Below, piece after piece: positions 1 to 8,551 of a stretch of 39,835 nucleotides of DNA. The DNA comes from CAYQDR01 sp964416315 (GTDB taxonomy: Bacteria > Methylomirabilota > Methylomirabilia > Rokubacteriales > DASRDR01), in contig CAYQDR010000033.1 of assembly GCA_964416315.1 (NCBI GenBank), forward strand, positions 1 through 39,835. Direction: 5' to 3'. Every line of letters starts with the position of its first letter. The stretch's first letter is position 1. Made by a program: the position numbers and the translations under genes. A model generated the notes under the pieces. That model ran no database searches and was not told the origin of the DNA. It saw only the letters and a program-made list of their open reading frames with translations.

Positions 1-96
1 GCCGACCACCTACCGCCAGTTGTATGATGTGGAGTCAACCGGATAAGCAACATGGGCGAAATGGGCACGGATGTCATAAGTGTCACATTCGCCACC

Positions 97-705
97 ATGG
101 GTGAGCACGAGCGCTCGGCTGATCGGGCCGCGCCGCGCTTCCTCACGACGGGGCAGTCCGCGGCGGCTCTCGGCGTCAGCGTCAACGCGGTGAAGGCGTG
201 GATCCGCGCGGCACGGCTGCCCGCCCTGCGCACACCCGGGGGCCACCACCGCATCCCCGAGCGCGACCTCCTCGCGTTCAAGGCGCGGCTCGCGGTGCCC
301 CGCCGGCCGCGCGCCCGGGGCGTCCCGCGCGTCCTCGTCGTGGACGACGACGCCGAGCTCCGGGCGTTCCTCGTGGATGCGATCCGGGCCGCCTTCCCGA
401 GGGTGGCCGTCCGCGTCGCCGCGGACGGCTACCAGGCGCTGGTCGAGGTCGGCGCGTTCCGCCCGGACCTGCTGGTCCTCGACCTCCGGATGCTGCTTCT
501 GGACGGCTTCGAGGTCTGCCGGCGGCTCAAGGCCCGGCCCGAGACCCGGTCGATCCACATCCTCGCCGTGACGGCCTACCCCGAGGAGGACGCCGGGGGG
601 CGGATCCGGGCGTGCGGCGCCGACGACTTCCTCGCGAAGCCGTTCGGCGTGACCGAGTTCCGGGCGCGGGTCGCGGCGCTCCTGGGGGCCGGGCGGCGCC
701 GGTGA
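97..705 (+). CDS. Response regulator: N-terminal excisionase/MerR-like HTH plus C-terminal receiver
   Basis: A 202-residue protein with a helix-turn-helix of the excisionase/MerR type at residues 14-62 (GQSAAALGVSVNAVKAWI, then a TPGGHHR wing). A CheY-like receiver follows at about 78-200, with acidic residues D83-D85, phospho-acceptor D129 in LVLDLRM and the conserved K181 in AKPF. The DNA-binding part comes before the receiver, the reverse of the usual OmpR/NarL order. An earlier ATG at 52 is in frame, but the codons between it and 97 (ATA, AGT, ACA) are unlike the rest of the gene, so I chose 97; neither start has a good ribosome binding site. The stop overlaps the next start by four bases. 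It probably acts as a DNA-binding output for a sensor kinase; the target is unknown. Confidence 0.8.
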   Translation: MGEHERSADRAAPRFLTTGQSAAALGVSVNAVKAWIRAARLPALRTPGGHHRIPERDLLAFKARLAVPRRPRARGVPRVLVVDDDAELRAFLVDAIRAAFPRVAVRVAADGYQALVEVGAFRPDLLVLDLRMLLLDGFEVCRRLKARPETRSIHILAVTAYPEEDAGGRIRACGADDFLAKPFGVTEFRARVAALLGAGRRR

Positions 706-1282
706 CGGCCGACTGTCTCTTCTTCCTGCCCGAGGAGGACCGGGTGCGGAAGCACCTGGCCATCCTCGAGCGGGAGGTCGCCACGGCGAACCGGATCGTC
801 ACCGACCTCCTCGACTTCGCGCGCGTCAAGACACCGACGCGGCTCACGACCGACCTCAACGAGGTCGTCCGGGACGTCCTGGAACGGACGCCCGTCGCCG
901 GCACCACCCGGGTCGTGCTGGACCTTGCCGCGGATCTCCCGCGGGTGTCCGTGGACCCGGAGCAGGTGGGCCAGGTGCTGGGCAACCTGGTGACGAACGC
1001 CGTGCAGGCGATGCCCGACGGCGGCACGCTGACCCTGCCGACCGCACGGGCCGACGGCGGCGTCGCCGTGACGGTCGCGGACACCGGCGCCGGCATCGCC
1101 CCCGAGCACCCCGACAAGATCTTCCAGCCGCTGTTCACCACCAAGGCGAAGGGCATCGGCCTGGGCCTGGCCGTCGCCAGGGACCTCGCCGAGGCGAACG
1201 GCGGCACCATCGAGGTGGAGAGCGTCCCCGGGCGGGCAGCCGGTTCGTGGTGCGGTTTGCCCGGCCGGGCGGGGAGGCGTAG
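702..1282 (+). pseudogene. Remnant of a sensor histidine kinase (ATPase part only, frameshifted end)
   Basis: Starting at a GTG that overlaps the previous stop, the frame encodes the second helix of a HisKA domain (LEREVATANRIVTDLLDFAR) and a HATPase domain with N box NLVTNAVQAM, G1 box DTGAGI and G2 box KGIGLGLAVA. The H-box carrying the phosphorylated histidine (HELRNPL in relatives) is missing, as is any sensor region. Near 1234 the frame leaves the family pattern; one base over, it reads GSRFVVRF and stops at the TAG at 1280-1282, so one G appears lost from a GC-rich run. I read this as a decayed kinase. A stand-alone ATPase that continues in frame to 1373 is the alternative. Confidence 0.65.
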
Positions 1283-1286
1283 GGCC

Positions 1287-1373
1287 GTGTCGCCGCCCTC
1301 GGTCCTCGTGGTGGACGACGACGTCGGGACGGTGGAGACGCTTGCGGACATCGCGCCGGAGGGGTTGCGATGA
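1287..1373 (+). pseudogene. 28-residue stub of a receiver domain
   Basis: From GTG 1287 the frame reads SVLVVDDDVGTVETLADI, the first strand and helix of a CheY-like receiver with its acidic triplet. It then stops at 1371-1373, overlapping the ATG of the hybrid kinase. A receiver needs about 115 residues, so this is a fragment. The next protein begins with a complete receiver of similar sequence, so the stub may be left over from a duplication or deletion. It is in the same frame as the kinase remnant before it. Confidence 0.5.
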
Positions 1374-4138
1374 TCACCCCCGGGAACATCCTGATCATCG
1401 ACGATGACGAGGGGATGTGCGAGACCCTCGGAGACGTCCTCCACGCGCGCGGGCACGCCGTCCAGAAGGCCACGCGCGGCGGTGCCGGGCTGGATGAGCT
1501 CCGCGGTCACGCCTTCGACGTGGTCATCGTCGACATCAAGCTCCCCGACATCTCCGGCCTCGAGCTCTTGCGGGCGATCCGCCAGTCCTCGCCCGACACG
1601 GAGGTCATCTTCATCACCGGCCACGCCTCGCTGACCACCGCGCTCCAGGCCATCAACGGGGCCGCCTTCGCTTACATGGTCAAGCCGTTCGAGATGGACC
1701 AGCTCGTGGCGATCGTGGGCAAGGCGATCGAGAAGTACCGGCTGACCCGCGCGCTCAGAGAGTCGGAGGAGCGCTACCGGCTCATCACGGAGAACATCAA
1801 CGACGCCGTTTTCCTCCTCGATCCCGAGGGCCGGCTCGTCTTCGCGAATGCCCGGGGCGAGACGATCACGGGGTACCGGATCGAGGAGTTCCGCGGGCGG
1901 TCGCTCGACGCGCTGCTGACCCCCGAAGGCGCCCGGGACGCCCTGGCCCGCCTCGAGGCCTTCCGCGCGGGCCGGCCCGTGGCGCCCTCCCTCGAGACCG
2001 AGGTCGTCCGCAAGGACGGCAGCCGGCTGTGGGTGGAGGTCAACTTCACCAGCATCCTCAATGACGCGGGGATCCTCGGGCACATCGGGGTGGCGCGTGA
2101 CATCACCGAGCGCAAGCAGGGCGAGGCGGAGCTCCGGACCCGGGCCGCGCAGCAGGCGGCGGTCGCCGCGCTCGGGCAGCGGGCGCTGGGGGGCGCGGAG
2201 CTCTCGACCATCTTCGAGGAGGCGGTCGCCCTCGTCGCTTCGACGCTCGGCGTGGAGTACTGCAAGGTGCTCGAGCTCCTGCCGGAGGAGGAAGCGTTGC
2301 TCCTGCGCGCGGGCGTGGGCTGGCGGGAGGGGCTCGTCGGCCGGGTGCGGGTCGGGATGGGCAGCGACTCCCAGGCCGGCTATACCCTGCTCACGGACGA
2401 GCCGGTCGTCGTCGAGGACCTCGGCGCCGAGACCCGGTTCAGCGGGCCGCCGCTCCTCCTGGAGCACGGCGTGGTCAGCGGGCTGAGCGTCGTCATCCCG
2501 GGCGATGGGCGTCCGTTCGGGGTGCTGGGGGCCCACACGGCCCGGCGACGCGACTTCAGCGCAGAGGACGTCCGCTTCCTGCAGAGCGTGGCCCGCCTCC
2601 TGGCGGTGGCGATCGCGCGGAGGCGGGCCGAGGATGCCCTGCAGGAACGGGAGACGCGCTATCGGCTGGTCACGCTGGCGACGAACGACGCGGTCTGGGA
2701 CTGGAACCTGCTGACCAACGAGATCGAGTGGGGCGAGGGGGTCCAGGTGCTCTTCGGCTACGGGGCGGACGAGGTGGGCCCGGACTTCACCTGGTGGGCA
2801 GAGCGGGTCCACCCGGACGACCGCGAGCGCGTGCTCGCCGAGGTGGACGCCGTGGTCGTCCACGGGGCGCAGCACTGGTCGGGGGAGTACCGCTTCCGCT
2901 GCCGCGACGGCTCGTACTCCTTCGTCTTCGACCGGGGGTACGTGGTCCACGACGACAAGGGAAAGCCCATCCGCATGATCGGGGCGATGGCCGATCTGAC
3001 CCAGCGCCGCCGCGCCGAGGAGGCGCTCCGGCAGAGCGAGAAGCTGGCGGCCATGGGATCGCTCCTGGCGGGGGTCGCCCACGAGCTGAACAACCCGCTG
3101 TCCGTCGTCCTCGGCCAGGCCGCGCTCCTCAGCGCCACCGTCCAGGAAAGCCCGCTCGCGGAGCGGGCGGAGAAGATCGTGCGGGCCGCGGAGCGCTGCG
3201 CGCGCATCGTGAGGAACTTCCTCGCCCTGGCCCGCCAGCGCCCCCCCGAGCGCCAGCGGGTGCAGGTCAACCGCCTGGTCCAGGAGGCCGTCGAGCTCCT
3301 CGCCTACCCGCTCCGCGTGGACGACGTCGAGGTGGTGCAGGACCTCGCCCCGGGTCTGCCGGAGCTCTGGGCCGATCCCCACCAGCTCCACCAGGTGATC
3401 GTCAACCTGGTGACGAACGCCCATCACGCGATGCGCCAGACGCCGCCGCCACGGCGGCTCACCTTCATGACCCGCTTCCACGCGCCGCAGAAGCGCGTCT
3501 CGCTCACGGTCGGCGACACCGGGCCCGGCATCCCGCCGGAGGTCCAGGCGCACATCTTCGAGCCGTTCTTCACGACCAAGGCGCCCGGGGAGGGGACGGG
3601 CCTCGGGCTGTCGCTCTGCCAGCGGGCCATCGAGGAGCACGGGGGCTCCATCGGCATCGAGAGCCGTCGCGGGGAGCGGGGGGCGGTCTTCCGCATCGAG
3701 TTGCCCGTCGAGGCGCCGCCCGTGCTGCTGCCGGAGGCGCGGCCGAGCGCCGAGCGCCGCCCGGTCCGGGACAAGACGGTCCTCGTCGTGGACGACGAGC
3801 CGGAGATCGCGCAGATCCTGGCGGACCTGCTCGCCGAGGACGGCCACCGGGTGGACGTGGCCCCCAGCGGGATCGCGGCGCTCACGCGGCTCGCGGAGCG
3901 CGCGTACGACCTGATCCTAAGCGACGTGCGGATGCCGGAGCTCGACGGGCCCGGGCTCTACCGGGAGGTGGAGCGGCGCTACCCGCACCTCCGCTGCCGG
4001 TTCGTCTTCGTCACGGGCGACGCGCTCGGTCCGGAGACGCGTGAGTTCTTCGCCCGTGTGGACGTGCCCGGCCTCGGCAAGCCCTTCGCGCTCGACGAGG
4101 TTCGGCGGGTGGTTCGGCAGGTGCTCGGGCCCGGCTGA
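1370..4138 (+). CDS. Hybrid sensor histidine kinase (receiver-PAS-GAF-PAS-HisKA-HATPase-receiver)
   Basis: A 922-residue soluble hybrid kinase. Domains in order: receiver (residues 5-120, D11-D13, acceptor D55 in VVIVDIKLPD, K105); PAS (about 135-245); GAF (about 277-416); PAS with PAC (about 430-545); HisKA with phospho-acceptor H571 in VAHELNNPL; HATPase (about 665-780, N683, DTGPGI, GTGLGLSL); second receiver (804-918, acceptor D852, K904). No membrane segment is visible, so it probably senses a cytoplasmic signal or takes phosphate through its own N-terminal receiver. The ATG overlaps the stop of the preceding stub, which suggests co-transcription with the HTH-receiver protein. The ligands of the PAS and GAF domains are not predictable. 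Confidence 0.92.
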   Translation: MITPGNILIIDDDEGMCETLGDVLHARGHAVQKATRGGAGLDELRGHAFDVVIVDIKLPDISGLELLRAIRQSSPDTEVIFITGHASLTTALQAINGAAFAYMVKPFEMDQLVAIVGKAIEKYRLTRALRESEERYRLITENINDAVFLLDPEGRLVFANARGETITGYRIEEFRGRSLDALLTPEGARDALARLEAFRAGRPVAPSLETEVVRKDGSRLWVEVNFTSILNDAGILGHIGVARDITERKQGEAELRTRAAQQAAVAALGQRALGGAELSTIFEEAVALVASTLGVEYCKVLELLPEEEALLLRAGVGWREGLVGRVRVGMGSDSQAGYTLLTDEPVVVEDLGAETRFSGPPLLLEHGVVSGLSVVIPGDGRPFGVLGAHTARRRDFSAEDVRFLQSVARLLAVAIARRRAEDALQERETRYRLVTLATNDAVWDWNLLTNEIEWGEGVQVLFGYGADEVGPDFTWWAERVHPDDRERVLAEVDAVVVHGAQHWSGEYRFRCRDGSYSFVFDRGYVVHDDKGKPIRMIGAMADLTQRRRAEEALRQSEKLAAMGSLLAGVAHELNNPLSVVLGQAALLSATVQESPLAERAEKIVRAAERCARIVRNFLALARQRPPERQRVQVNRLVQEAVELLAYPLRVDDVEVVQDLAPGLPELWADPHQLHQVIVNLVTNAHHAMRQTPPPRRLTFMTRFHAPQKRVSLTVGDTGPGIPPEVQAHIFEPFFTTKAPGEGTGLGLSLCQRAIEEHGGSIGIESRRGERGAVFRIELPVEAPPVLLPEARPSAERRPVRDKTVLVVDDEPEIAQILADLLAEDGHRVDVAPSGIAALTRLAERAYDLILSDVRMPELDGPGLYREVERRYPHLRCRFVFVTGDALGPETREFFARVDVPGLGKPFALDEVRRVVRQVLGPG

Positions 4139-4181
4139 GCCGCGGGCCGATCCCCGTCGCATCTCGTCGTCCTCGGCCCTC

Positions 4182-4220
4182 GGGCGGGGTCAACGTATGC
4201 GGCATACGCCTCCCCCGCCC
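4182..4220. terminator. Inverted-repeat hairpin downstream of the hybrid kinase gene
   Basis: Outer arms GGGCGGGG (4182-4189) and CCCCGCCC (4213-4220) enclose a second perfect inverted repeat, CGTATGC (4194-4200) and GCATACG (4202-4208), around a single G. It lies 44 bases after the kinase stop. No T-run follows, so it may be a Rho-independent-like stop, an RNA-stabilising hairpin, or a protein site. I see no gene in the rest of 4139-4368. Confidence 0.35.
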
Positions 4221-4368
4221 TCGGGCCTGCGTCCTTGATCTCGCCGGGACGCGCTCGGCCTGCGGCCTCGCGGGCGTCCCGCCCCTCCGGTGGGGATCTG
4301 CTCGGGTCTCGGCCCGGGTCCGCCTGAGCGCCCTTGCGGCGTCGCCGGCGATCGCCGAGAATAGCCGT

Positions 4369-4572
4369 GTGACGTCGCTGCGGCTGGGCTACCTCGCGCT
4401 CGCGGCCGGTCTGATGGTCTACGGGGCGCTGCTCGGCTGGCTGGGGCTCCGGCGTCCGTCCCGACCGGCCGGCCCCCCGCTGCGCCTCGTGATGGTCCTC
4501 GCCCTGCTGGTCGCCGTGGCGGGGGCTGCGGCGGCGGTCCTCCTGGAGGCGCGCGCCGCTCAGTCCTGGTAG
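4369..4572 (+). CDS. Small two-helix membrane protein, unknown function
   Basis: A 67-residue frame from a GTG start. It has two hydrophobic helices at about residues 5-26 (GYLALAAGLMVYGALLGWLG) and 40-60 (RLVMVLALLVAVAGAAAAVLL), joined by a short basic, proline-rich loop. I do not recognise a family. No clear ribosome binding site precedes the GTG. Support comes from the membrane-protein pattern and from its position: it ends just before a palindromic repeat, facing the convergent M23 gene. It could be spurious. Confidence 0.45.
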   Translation: MTSLRLGYLALAAGLMVYGALLGWLGLRRPSRPAGPPLRLVMVLALLVAVAGAAAAVLLEARAAQSW

Positions 4573-4581
4573 TTCTTCCCG

Positions 4582-4622
4582 ACCCCCGCTCCCCTTCTGG
4601 GGAGGGGGCAGGGGCGAGGGGT
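4582..4622. repeat. GC-rich intergenic palindrome, copy 1 (likely bidirectional terminator)
   Basis: An imperfect palindrome with core CTCCCC-TTCT-GGGGAG (4589-4604), a C-run left flank and a G-run right flank. It fills the gap between two convergent genes and ends at the stop codon of the M23 gene. Similar elements occur at 19925, 23244, 33338 and 38396. Confidence 0.5.
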
Positions 4623-6047
4623 TCAGCGCTTCTTCCGCGGCTGCACGGCTGGCGGCGTCAGTGCCGGGCTCGCCGCGGCGTCGGGCACCGCGGCTCCGTC
4701 GCCGATGCCCTCGAGCCGGATTCCCGCCTCCGCGAGCGGCCTGGCGATCCGGTCCCGGATCCACTGCGCGTCCCACCACTCGAGCGGCGTCGCGTAGACG
4801 CCGTGGACCAGGACGGCGAAGTGCAGGTGGTCTCCGCCCGCGAGACCGGTCTCCCCGGTCCGGCCGAGGGGCTCGCCCTTCGACACGCTCTGGCCCACCT
4901 TCACGCCGATCTCGGAGAGGTGGCCGTAGAGCGTGTGGAGTCCGAGGCCGTGGTCGAGGACGACTATGTTGCCGTAAATGCCGTTCGCCCCGGTGAAGAC
5001 GACGCGCCCGGCGTTCGCGGCCTCCACGGGGGTGTGCCGGTGCGAAGCGAGGTCGATGCCGAGGTGCCACTGGGTGTCCACGACGCGACCGTCCGCGAGG
5101 TAGGTGCGCTGCTCCGGGAAGTTTGCGAAGACCTTGCTGTTGGGCTGCTGGCGGAACGCCCCCTGCCAGAGCGGCCGCGGGGCGCTGCCGGCCTGCGCCA
5201 CCTCCCGGATCTTCGCCTCCGCCGCCTGCCGCCCCCCGCGGTTGACCCGGAGGAAGGCCTCCAGCAGCTCGGCCGGGGAGGCGGTTCCGGGCGTCTGCGG
5301 GGCGAGCTCGGGGACCTTGCGCCGGAGAAACGCCTCGGTCAGGCGGATCGTGTCCTTCGGGAACCGGGCCGGGAGGAACGTGACCCGGACGCCGATCACG
5401 CGCTGGTTCCCGGCTTCGTCCTCCGCGACCACGGACGGCGCCGCGGGCGGCTCGCTGTAGGGGCTCGCGAACAGCGCGACGTGCACCCCGGGGTCCGACG
5501 CGAGCCCCGGCACCCCGGGGAAGAAGGCCGAGCCGACCCGGATTCCCGAGCGTGTCGCGCCCGCCACGCGATAGACCGCGAGGCCGACGCCCGCGTGGCG
5601 CACGTACCCGGTCGCCGCCCGCAGCTCGAGGGTCGGGGGCGTGAGGTCCACGGTGAAGCGGTGGACGAGCCGGGGCCCGGGGTCCGGGCGCGGGCGCCAG
5701 AGCCGGTCGCGGGCGAAGACCTGGAGCTCGGCCGCGCCCTCCGTGAGCCCGAGGGCCGCGGCCTCGAGCGCGAGCGGCCGCTCGGCCTGCCGCTCCGCGC
5801 CCCCGAACTCCTCCTCGAGGACGGTCCGCTGGGCGCCGGCGTGGGTCACGCGGACCTGGAGCGAGGCGAGCGGGGCGGACGGGGCGCGGAGCGTCACCCG
5901 GACCGAGCGCGATCCGTGGCCGAGGGCGGCGAACGCGGGATCGAGCGTGGCCGTGACGCCGGGCTGGCGCTGGCGCCAGAGCGCGAAGCCGCCGGCCAGC
6001 GTCGCGACGACCAGGAGCGCCAGCCAGAGCTTCCAGGAGCGGAACAT
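4623..6047 (-). CDS. M23 family (LytM-like) zinc metallopeptidase, membrane-anchored
   Basis: A 474-residue protein with an N-terminal membrane anchor (about residues 6-25, LWLALLVVATLAGGFALW). A long middle region of beta-rich segments follows, then a C-terminal M23 domain at about 320-425. The metal ligands are visible: H328 and D332 in WHLGIDLA, and H409 in GDHLHF; H376 in LYGHLSE is the catalytic histidine. The family cuts peptidoglycan cross-links or, when inactive, activates amidases; all key residues are kept here, so an active endopeptidase facing the periplasm is likely. ATG 6047 was preferred over the adjacent GTG 6050. It is convergent with the small membrane protein on the other strand. 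Confidence 0.9.
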   Translation of the reverse strand: MFRSWKLWLALLVVATLAGGFALWRQRQPGVTATLDPAFAALGHGSRSVRVTLRAPSAPLASLQVRVTHAGAQRTVLEEEFGGAERQAERPLALEAAALGLTEGAAELQVFARDRLWRPRPDPGPRLVHRFTVDLTPPTLELRAATGYVRHAGVGLAVYRVAGATRSGIRVGSAFFPGVPGLASDPGVHVALFASPYSEPPAAPSVVAEDEAGNQRVIGVRVTFLPARFPKDTIRLTEAFLRRKVPELAPQTPGTASPAELLEAFLRVNRGGRQAAEAKIREVAQAGSAPRPLWQGAFRQQPNSKVFANFPEQRTYLADGRVVDTQWHLGIDLASHRHTPVEAANAGRVVFTGANGIYGNIVVLDHGLGLHTLYGHLSEIGVKVGQSVSKGEPLGRTGETGLAGGDHLHFAVLVHGVYATPLEWWDAQWIRDRIARPLAEAGIRLEGIGDGAAVPDAAASPALTPPAVQPRKKR

Positions 6048-6121
6048 CACCGTCGCATCGTACAGGAGGGGTGCGCGTCGGTCAAACTTTCGCGCGCGGC
6101 ATGATCAGGGGACGTCGGCGA

Positions 6122-6475
6122 TCACGGGAGCCGCCCGGAGACTTCGGGGGCCGCGGCGCGCGTCGCGAAGCGCGCAAAGTGGCGCGCGGCGTAGCCGGCG
6201 AAGTCGATCTCCAGACGCGAGATGCCGGCCTGGACGAGCCCCCACATCGCTTCGCGAAGGTCCGAGGCGAGCCGCATGAGCCGGAGCCGGGCGATCGCCT
6301 CGCCGGTCGCCCGGCCCGCGTAGCGTTCGAGGAGCGCCCGCTCCTCCGCAGGGCCGAACTCGCCGTTGGCGGCGAGGTTGCCGAGATTGGTGATGCCGCC
6401 CTCGAGGGGGGTGACGCGCACCTGCCGCGCCCCGCGCCACGCGGGCACCCGCGCGACGACCTCCTCGACGGTCAC
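6122..6475 (-). pseudogene. Internally deleted choline/ethanolamine-kinase-like phosphotransferase
   Basis: The 117-residue frame begins like a choline-kinase/aminoglycoside-phosphotransferase protein (VRVTPLEGGITN, the nucleotide-binding start). After ITN it jumps straight into the family's C-terminal part (LGNLAANGEFGPAEERALL, then LRLMRLASDLREAMWGLVQ). The central 180 or so residues, including the catalytic HxDxxxxN and the metal-binding Asp, are absent. The junction lies at about 6385/6386 and the frame is kept. Family members have about 300 residues, so this cannot be an active kinase. GTG start at 6475; it lies 18 bases behind the dehydrogenase gene on the same strand. Confidence 0.7.
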
Positions 6476-6493
6476 GCGGTGGCGGCCTGCCCC

Positions 6494-7477
6494 TCAGGCC
6501 CCGCGCCAGGCGTCCGGATTGACGAGGTTCGGCGGGCGTGTCCCGGCCAGCGCCGCGACGCAGTTCTCGGCCGCCCGTGTCGCCATCGCCAGGCGCGTCG
6601 CCCGCGAGGCCGAGCCGATGTGGGGGGCGAGGACGACCTGCTCGAGCTCGAGGAGCCCCGGGTGCATCGCAGGCTCGTTCTCGAAGACGTCCAGGCCCGC
6701 GCCCGCGATGCGGCCCTCGCGGAGGGCGCGGACCAGCGCCCCCTCGTCCACGATGGGTCCGCGGGCGATGTTGATCAGGTGCGCCGTGGGCTTCATGCGC
6801 CGCAGCTCGGCCTCGCCGATCAGTCCGCGCGTCTCGGGCGTGAGGGGCAGCGTGACGACGACGAAGTCGGCCTCCCGGAGGAGGTCCTCCTTCGACCGGT
6901 ACTCGGCGCCGAGCGCCGACGCCTCGGGGTCGGGGCGCCGGTTGTGGTAGAGCACGCGCATCCGGAACCCCTGGGCCCGCCGCGCCACCGCCTTCCCGAT
7001 CCGGCCGAGACCGATGATCCCGAGCGTGGCCCCGTGGACGTCCCGCCCGAGGAGGAGGCTCCACGTGACACCGCGCCAGCGGCCCGCGCGGACGAACCGC
7101 TCGCCCTCCCCGAGCCGCCGCGCGACCGCCAGCATGAGCGCCCAGGCCATGTCGGCCGTGGTCTCGGTGAGGACGCCCGGCGTGTTGGTGACGGGGATGC
7201 CGCGGCGCGTGGCCGCGGCGACGTCCACGAGGTTGTAGCCGACCGCGGCCACCGCGATGACGCGGAGACGCGGCGCCGCCGCGATGACGGACTCGGGCAC
7301 GCGGTGGGCGCCCGTCGGGACGAGCGCCTCGACGCCCGCCACCCGTCGCGCGAGCTCGGTCTCGGGCAGCTCGTCCTCGCTCGGGCTCGTCTCCACGGGG
7401 CCCGCGCGCTCGAGGATCGCCCGCGCCTCGGGCTCGAGCTCCATCGGCCAGGTCACGAAGATGCGCGGCTCCGCCAT
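6494..7477 (-). CDS. D-2-hydroxyacid dehydrogenase (glyoxylate/hydroxypyruvate reductase type)
   Basis: A 327-residue NAD(P)-dependent D-isomer-specific 2-hydroxyacid dehydrogenase of normal length. The Rossmann motif GLGRIG is at residues 156-161, followed by the family signature MKPTAHLINIARGPIVDE. Catalytic residues are in the expected places: R239, E268 (in ENEP) and H286 (in APHIGSA). R179-R181 after the second strand would suit NADPH, so glyoxylate or hydroxypyruvate reduction is plausible, but the substrate cannot be fixed from sequence. It lies just upstream of the deleted phosphotransferase remnant. Confidence 0.92.
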   Translation of the reverse strand: MAEPRIFVTWPMELEPEARAILERAGPVETSPSEDELPETELARRVAGVEALVPTGAHRVPESVIAAAPRLRVIAVAAVGYNLVDVAAATRRGIPVTNTPGVLTETTADMAWALMLAVARRLGEGERFVRAGRWRGVTWSLLLGRDVHGATLGIIGLGRIGKAVARRAQGFRMRVLYHNRRPDPEASALGAEYRSKEDLLREADFVVVTLPLTPETRGLIGEAELRRMKPTAHLINIARGPIVDEGALVRALREGRIAGAGLDVFENEPAMHPGLLELEQVVLAPHIGSASRATRLAMATRAAENCVAALAGTRPPNLVNPDAWRGA

Positions 7478-7618
7478 GACGGGCGCGAGCCTACCCGTGA
7501 GCCCGGCGCGGTGTCAAGGCGCTCCTGCTGACCGCGGTGGTGTGCTGGCGCCTCGGCGCTTGCTCGGGCCCGCCCGTTCTGCTAGCGTCGGTCGTAGAAG
7601 GGATCTGCAGACGGCGCG

Positions 7619-7984
7619 ATGGGTCACATTCACCAGAAGGTCCGCCTCCGGGCGGCCAAGGCACTCACGGTTCGGATGCTGGTGGACACGGGTGCCACCC
7701 TCTCGGTCATCCCCCCGCGGCTGGCGCGAGGGCTCGGGATCAGACGTCCCCGGCGGTCGGTCCGTGTCCGGCTGGCCGACGGCCGGCGGGTTCGCCTCGG
7801 CGCGGACATCGCGGTGGTCGAGATCGACGGTCGGGAAGCCCCGGCTACGATCCTGGTCGGGAACGTGGACGAACCCATCCTGGGCGTCGAAGCGCTGGAG
7901 GCGCTGGGCTTGGCCGTCGATCCCGGGCGGAAGCGGCTGACTCCGTCCCGGCCCTACGCGGTACGCCTCGGCGGTTACCGCTGA
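7619..7984 (+). CDS. Retropepsin-like aspartic protease domain protein (clan AA)
   Basis: A 121-residue single-domain protein with the aspartic protease signature LVDTGATLSVIP at about residues 21-32. The flap region follows, and then the second family motif, ILGVEALEALGLAVDP. One DTG is present, so the enzyme would have to work as a homodimer, as bacterial retropepsin-like proteins do. There is no signal peptide. The substrate is unknown. The ATG start follows an in-frame stop eight codons upstream. Confidence 0.8.
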   Translation: MGHIHQKVRLRAAKALTVRMLVDTGATLSVIPPRLARGLGIRRPRRSVRVRLADGRRVRLGADIAVVEIDGREAPATILVGNVDEPILGVEALEALGLAVDPGRKRLTPSRPYAVRLGGYR

Positions 7985-8003
7985 CCCCGAGGGTGCCGGG
8001 GCC

Positions 8004-8480
8004 ATGAGAAGCACCGGAGTCCGGTGGTTCGCGCGCGTCGCGGCGATGGCCCTGCTCGCCGGCTGCGCGTCCGCGCCGCCCGCCATCGCGCAGTCCGCGT
8101 GTGCCCCGACGCGCTCCGACGCCGAGGGGCCGTTTTACAAGCCGAACGCCCCCGAGCGCGCCAGCACCGGGCGCGGGCTCGTCGTCTCGGGCGCCGTGCG
8201 CTCAGCCGCGGGCTGCGGGGTGATCCCGGGTGCGCGGCTGGAGTGGTGGGCGGCCAACCCGCAGGGCCGATACGACGACGAACACCGGGCGATCCAGCGC
8301 GCGGACGCCGGCGGGCGCTACCGCTACGAGACGGACTTCCCCGGCGGCTACGGATTCTTCCGCCGCCCGCACCTCCACGTGCGGGTGGCGGCGCCGGGAC
8401 ACCGGCCGCTCGTCACCCAGCTCTACCCCGAGGCCGGGCAGACCGCGCTCGATTTCGACTTCGTCCTCGTCCCCGACTGA
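8004..8480 (+). CDS. Intradiol ring-cleavage dioxygenase-like lipoprotein
   Basis: A 158-residue protein. The N-terminus is a lipoprotein signal with lipobox LLAGC (Cys21). The mature part resembles the catalytic domain of intradiol (catechol/protocatechuate) dioxygenases: TRSDAEGPFYKPNAPER, then all four expected non-haem Fe(III) ligands, Y90 (in GRY), Y116 (in FPGGYGF), H123 and H125 (in RPHLHV). It is shorter than classical enzymes and exported, like the small secreted intradiol dioxygenases. It probably acts on an aromatic diol outside the cytoplasm; the substrate is unknown. Confidence 0.87.
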   Translation: MRSTGVRWFARVAAMALLAGCASAPPAIAQSACAPTRSDAEGPFYKPNAPERASTGRGLVVSGAVRSAAGCGVIPGARLEWWAANPQGRYDDEHRAIQRADAGGRYRYETDFPGGYGFFRRPHLHVRVAAPGHRPLVTQLYPEAGQTALDFDFVLVPD

Positions 8481-8551
8481 TTGAGCAGCCGCCGATCTTC
8501 TCGTACAATGGCGGCGCACATCACCCTCACGCCCGCACAGGGAGGCGCCAC

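Noticed and set aside
10..558. Minus-strand frame opposite the HTH-receiver gene
   Set aside because: Shadow of the plus-strand gene; it has no recognisable domain.
527..3847. A 1106-codon open frame on the minus strand across the kinase region
   Set aside because: It runs antisense to a kinase with all domain motifs. Long antisense frames are common in GC-rich genes, and its protein is Arg/His/Asp/Pro-rich with no fold.
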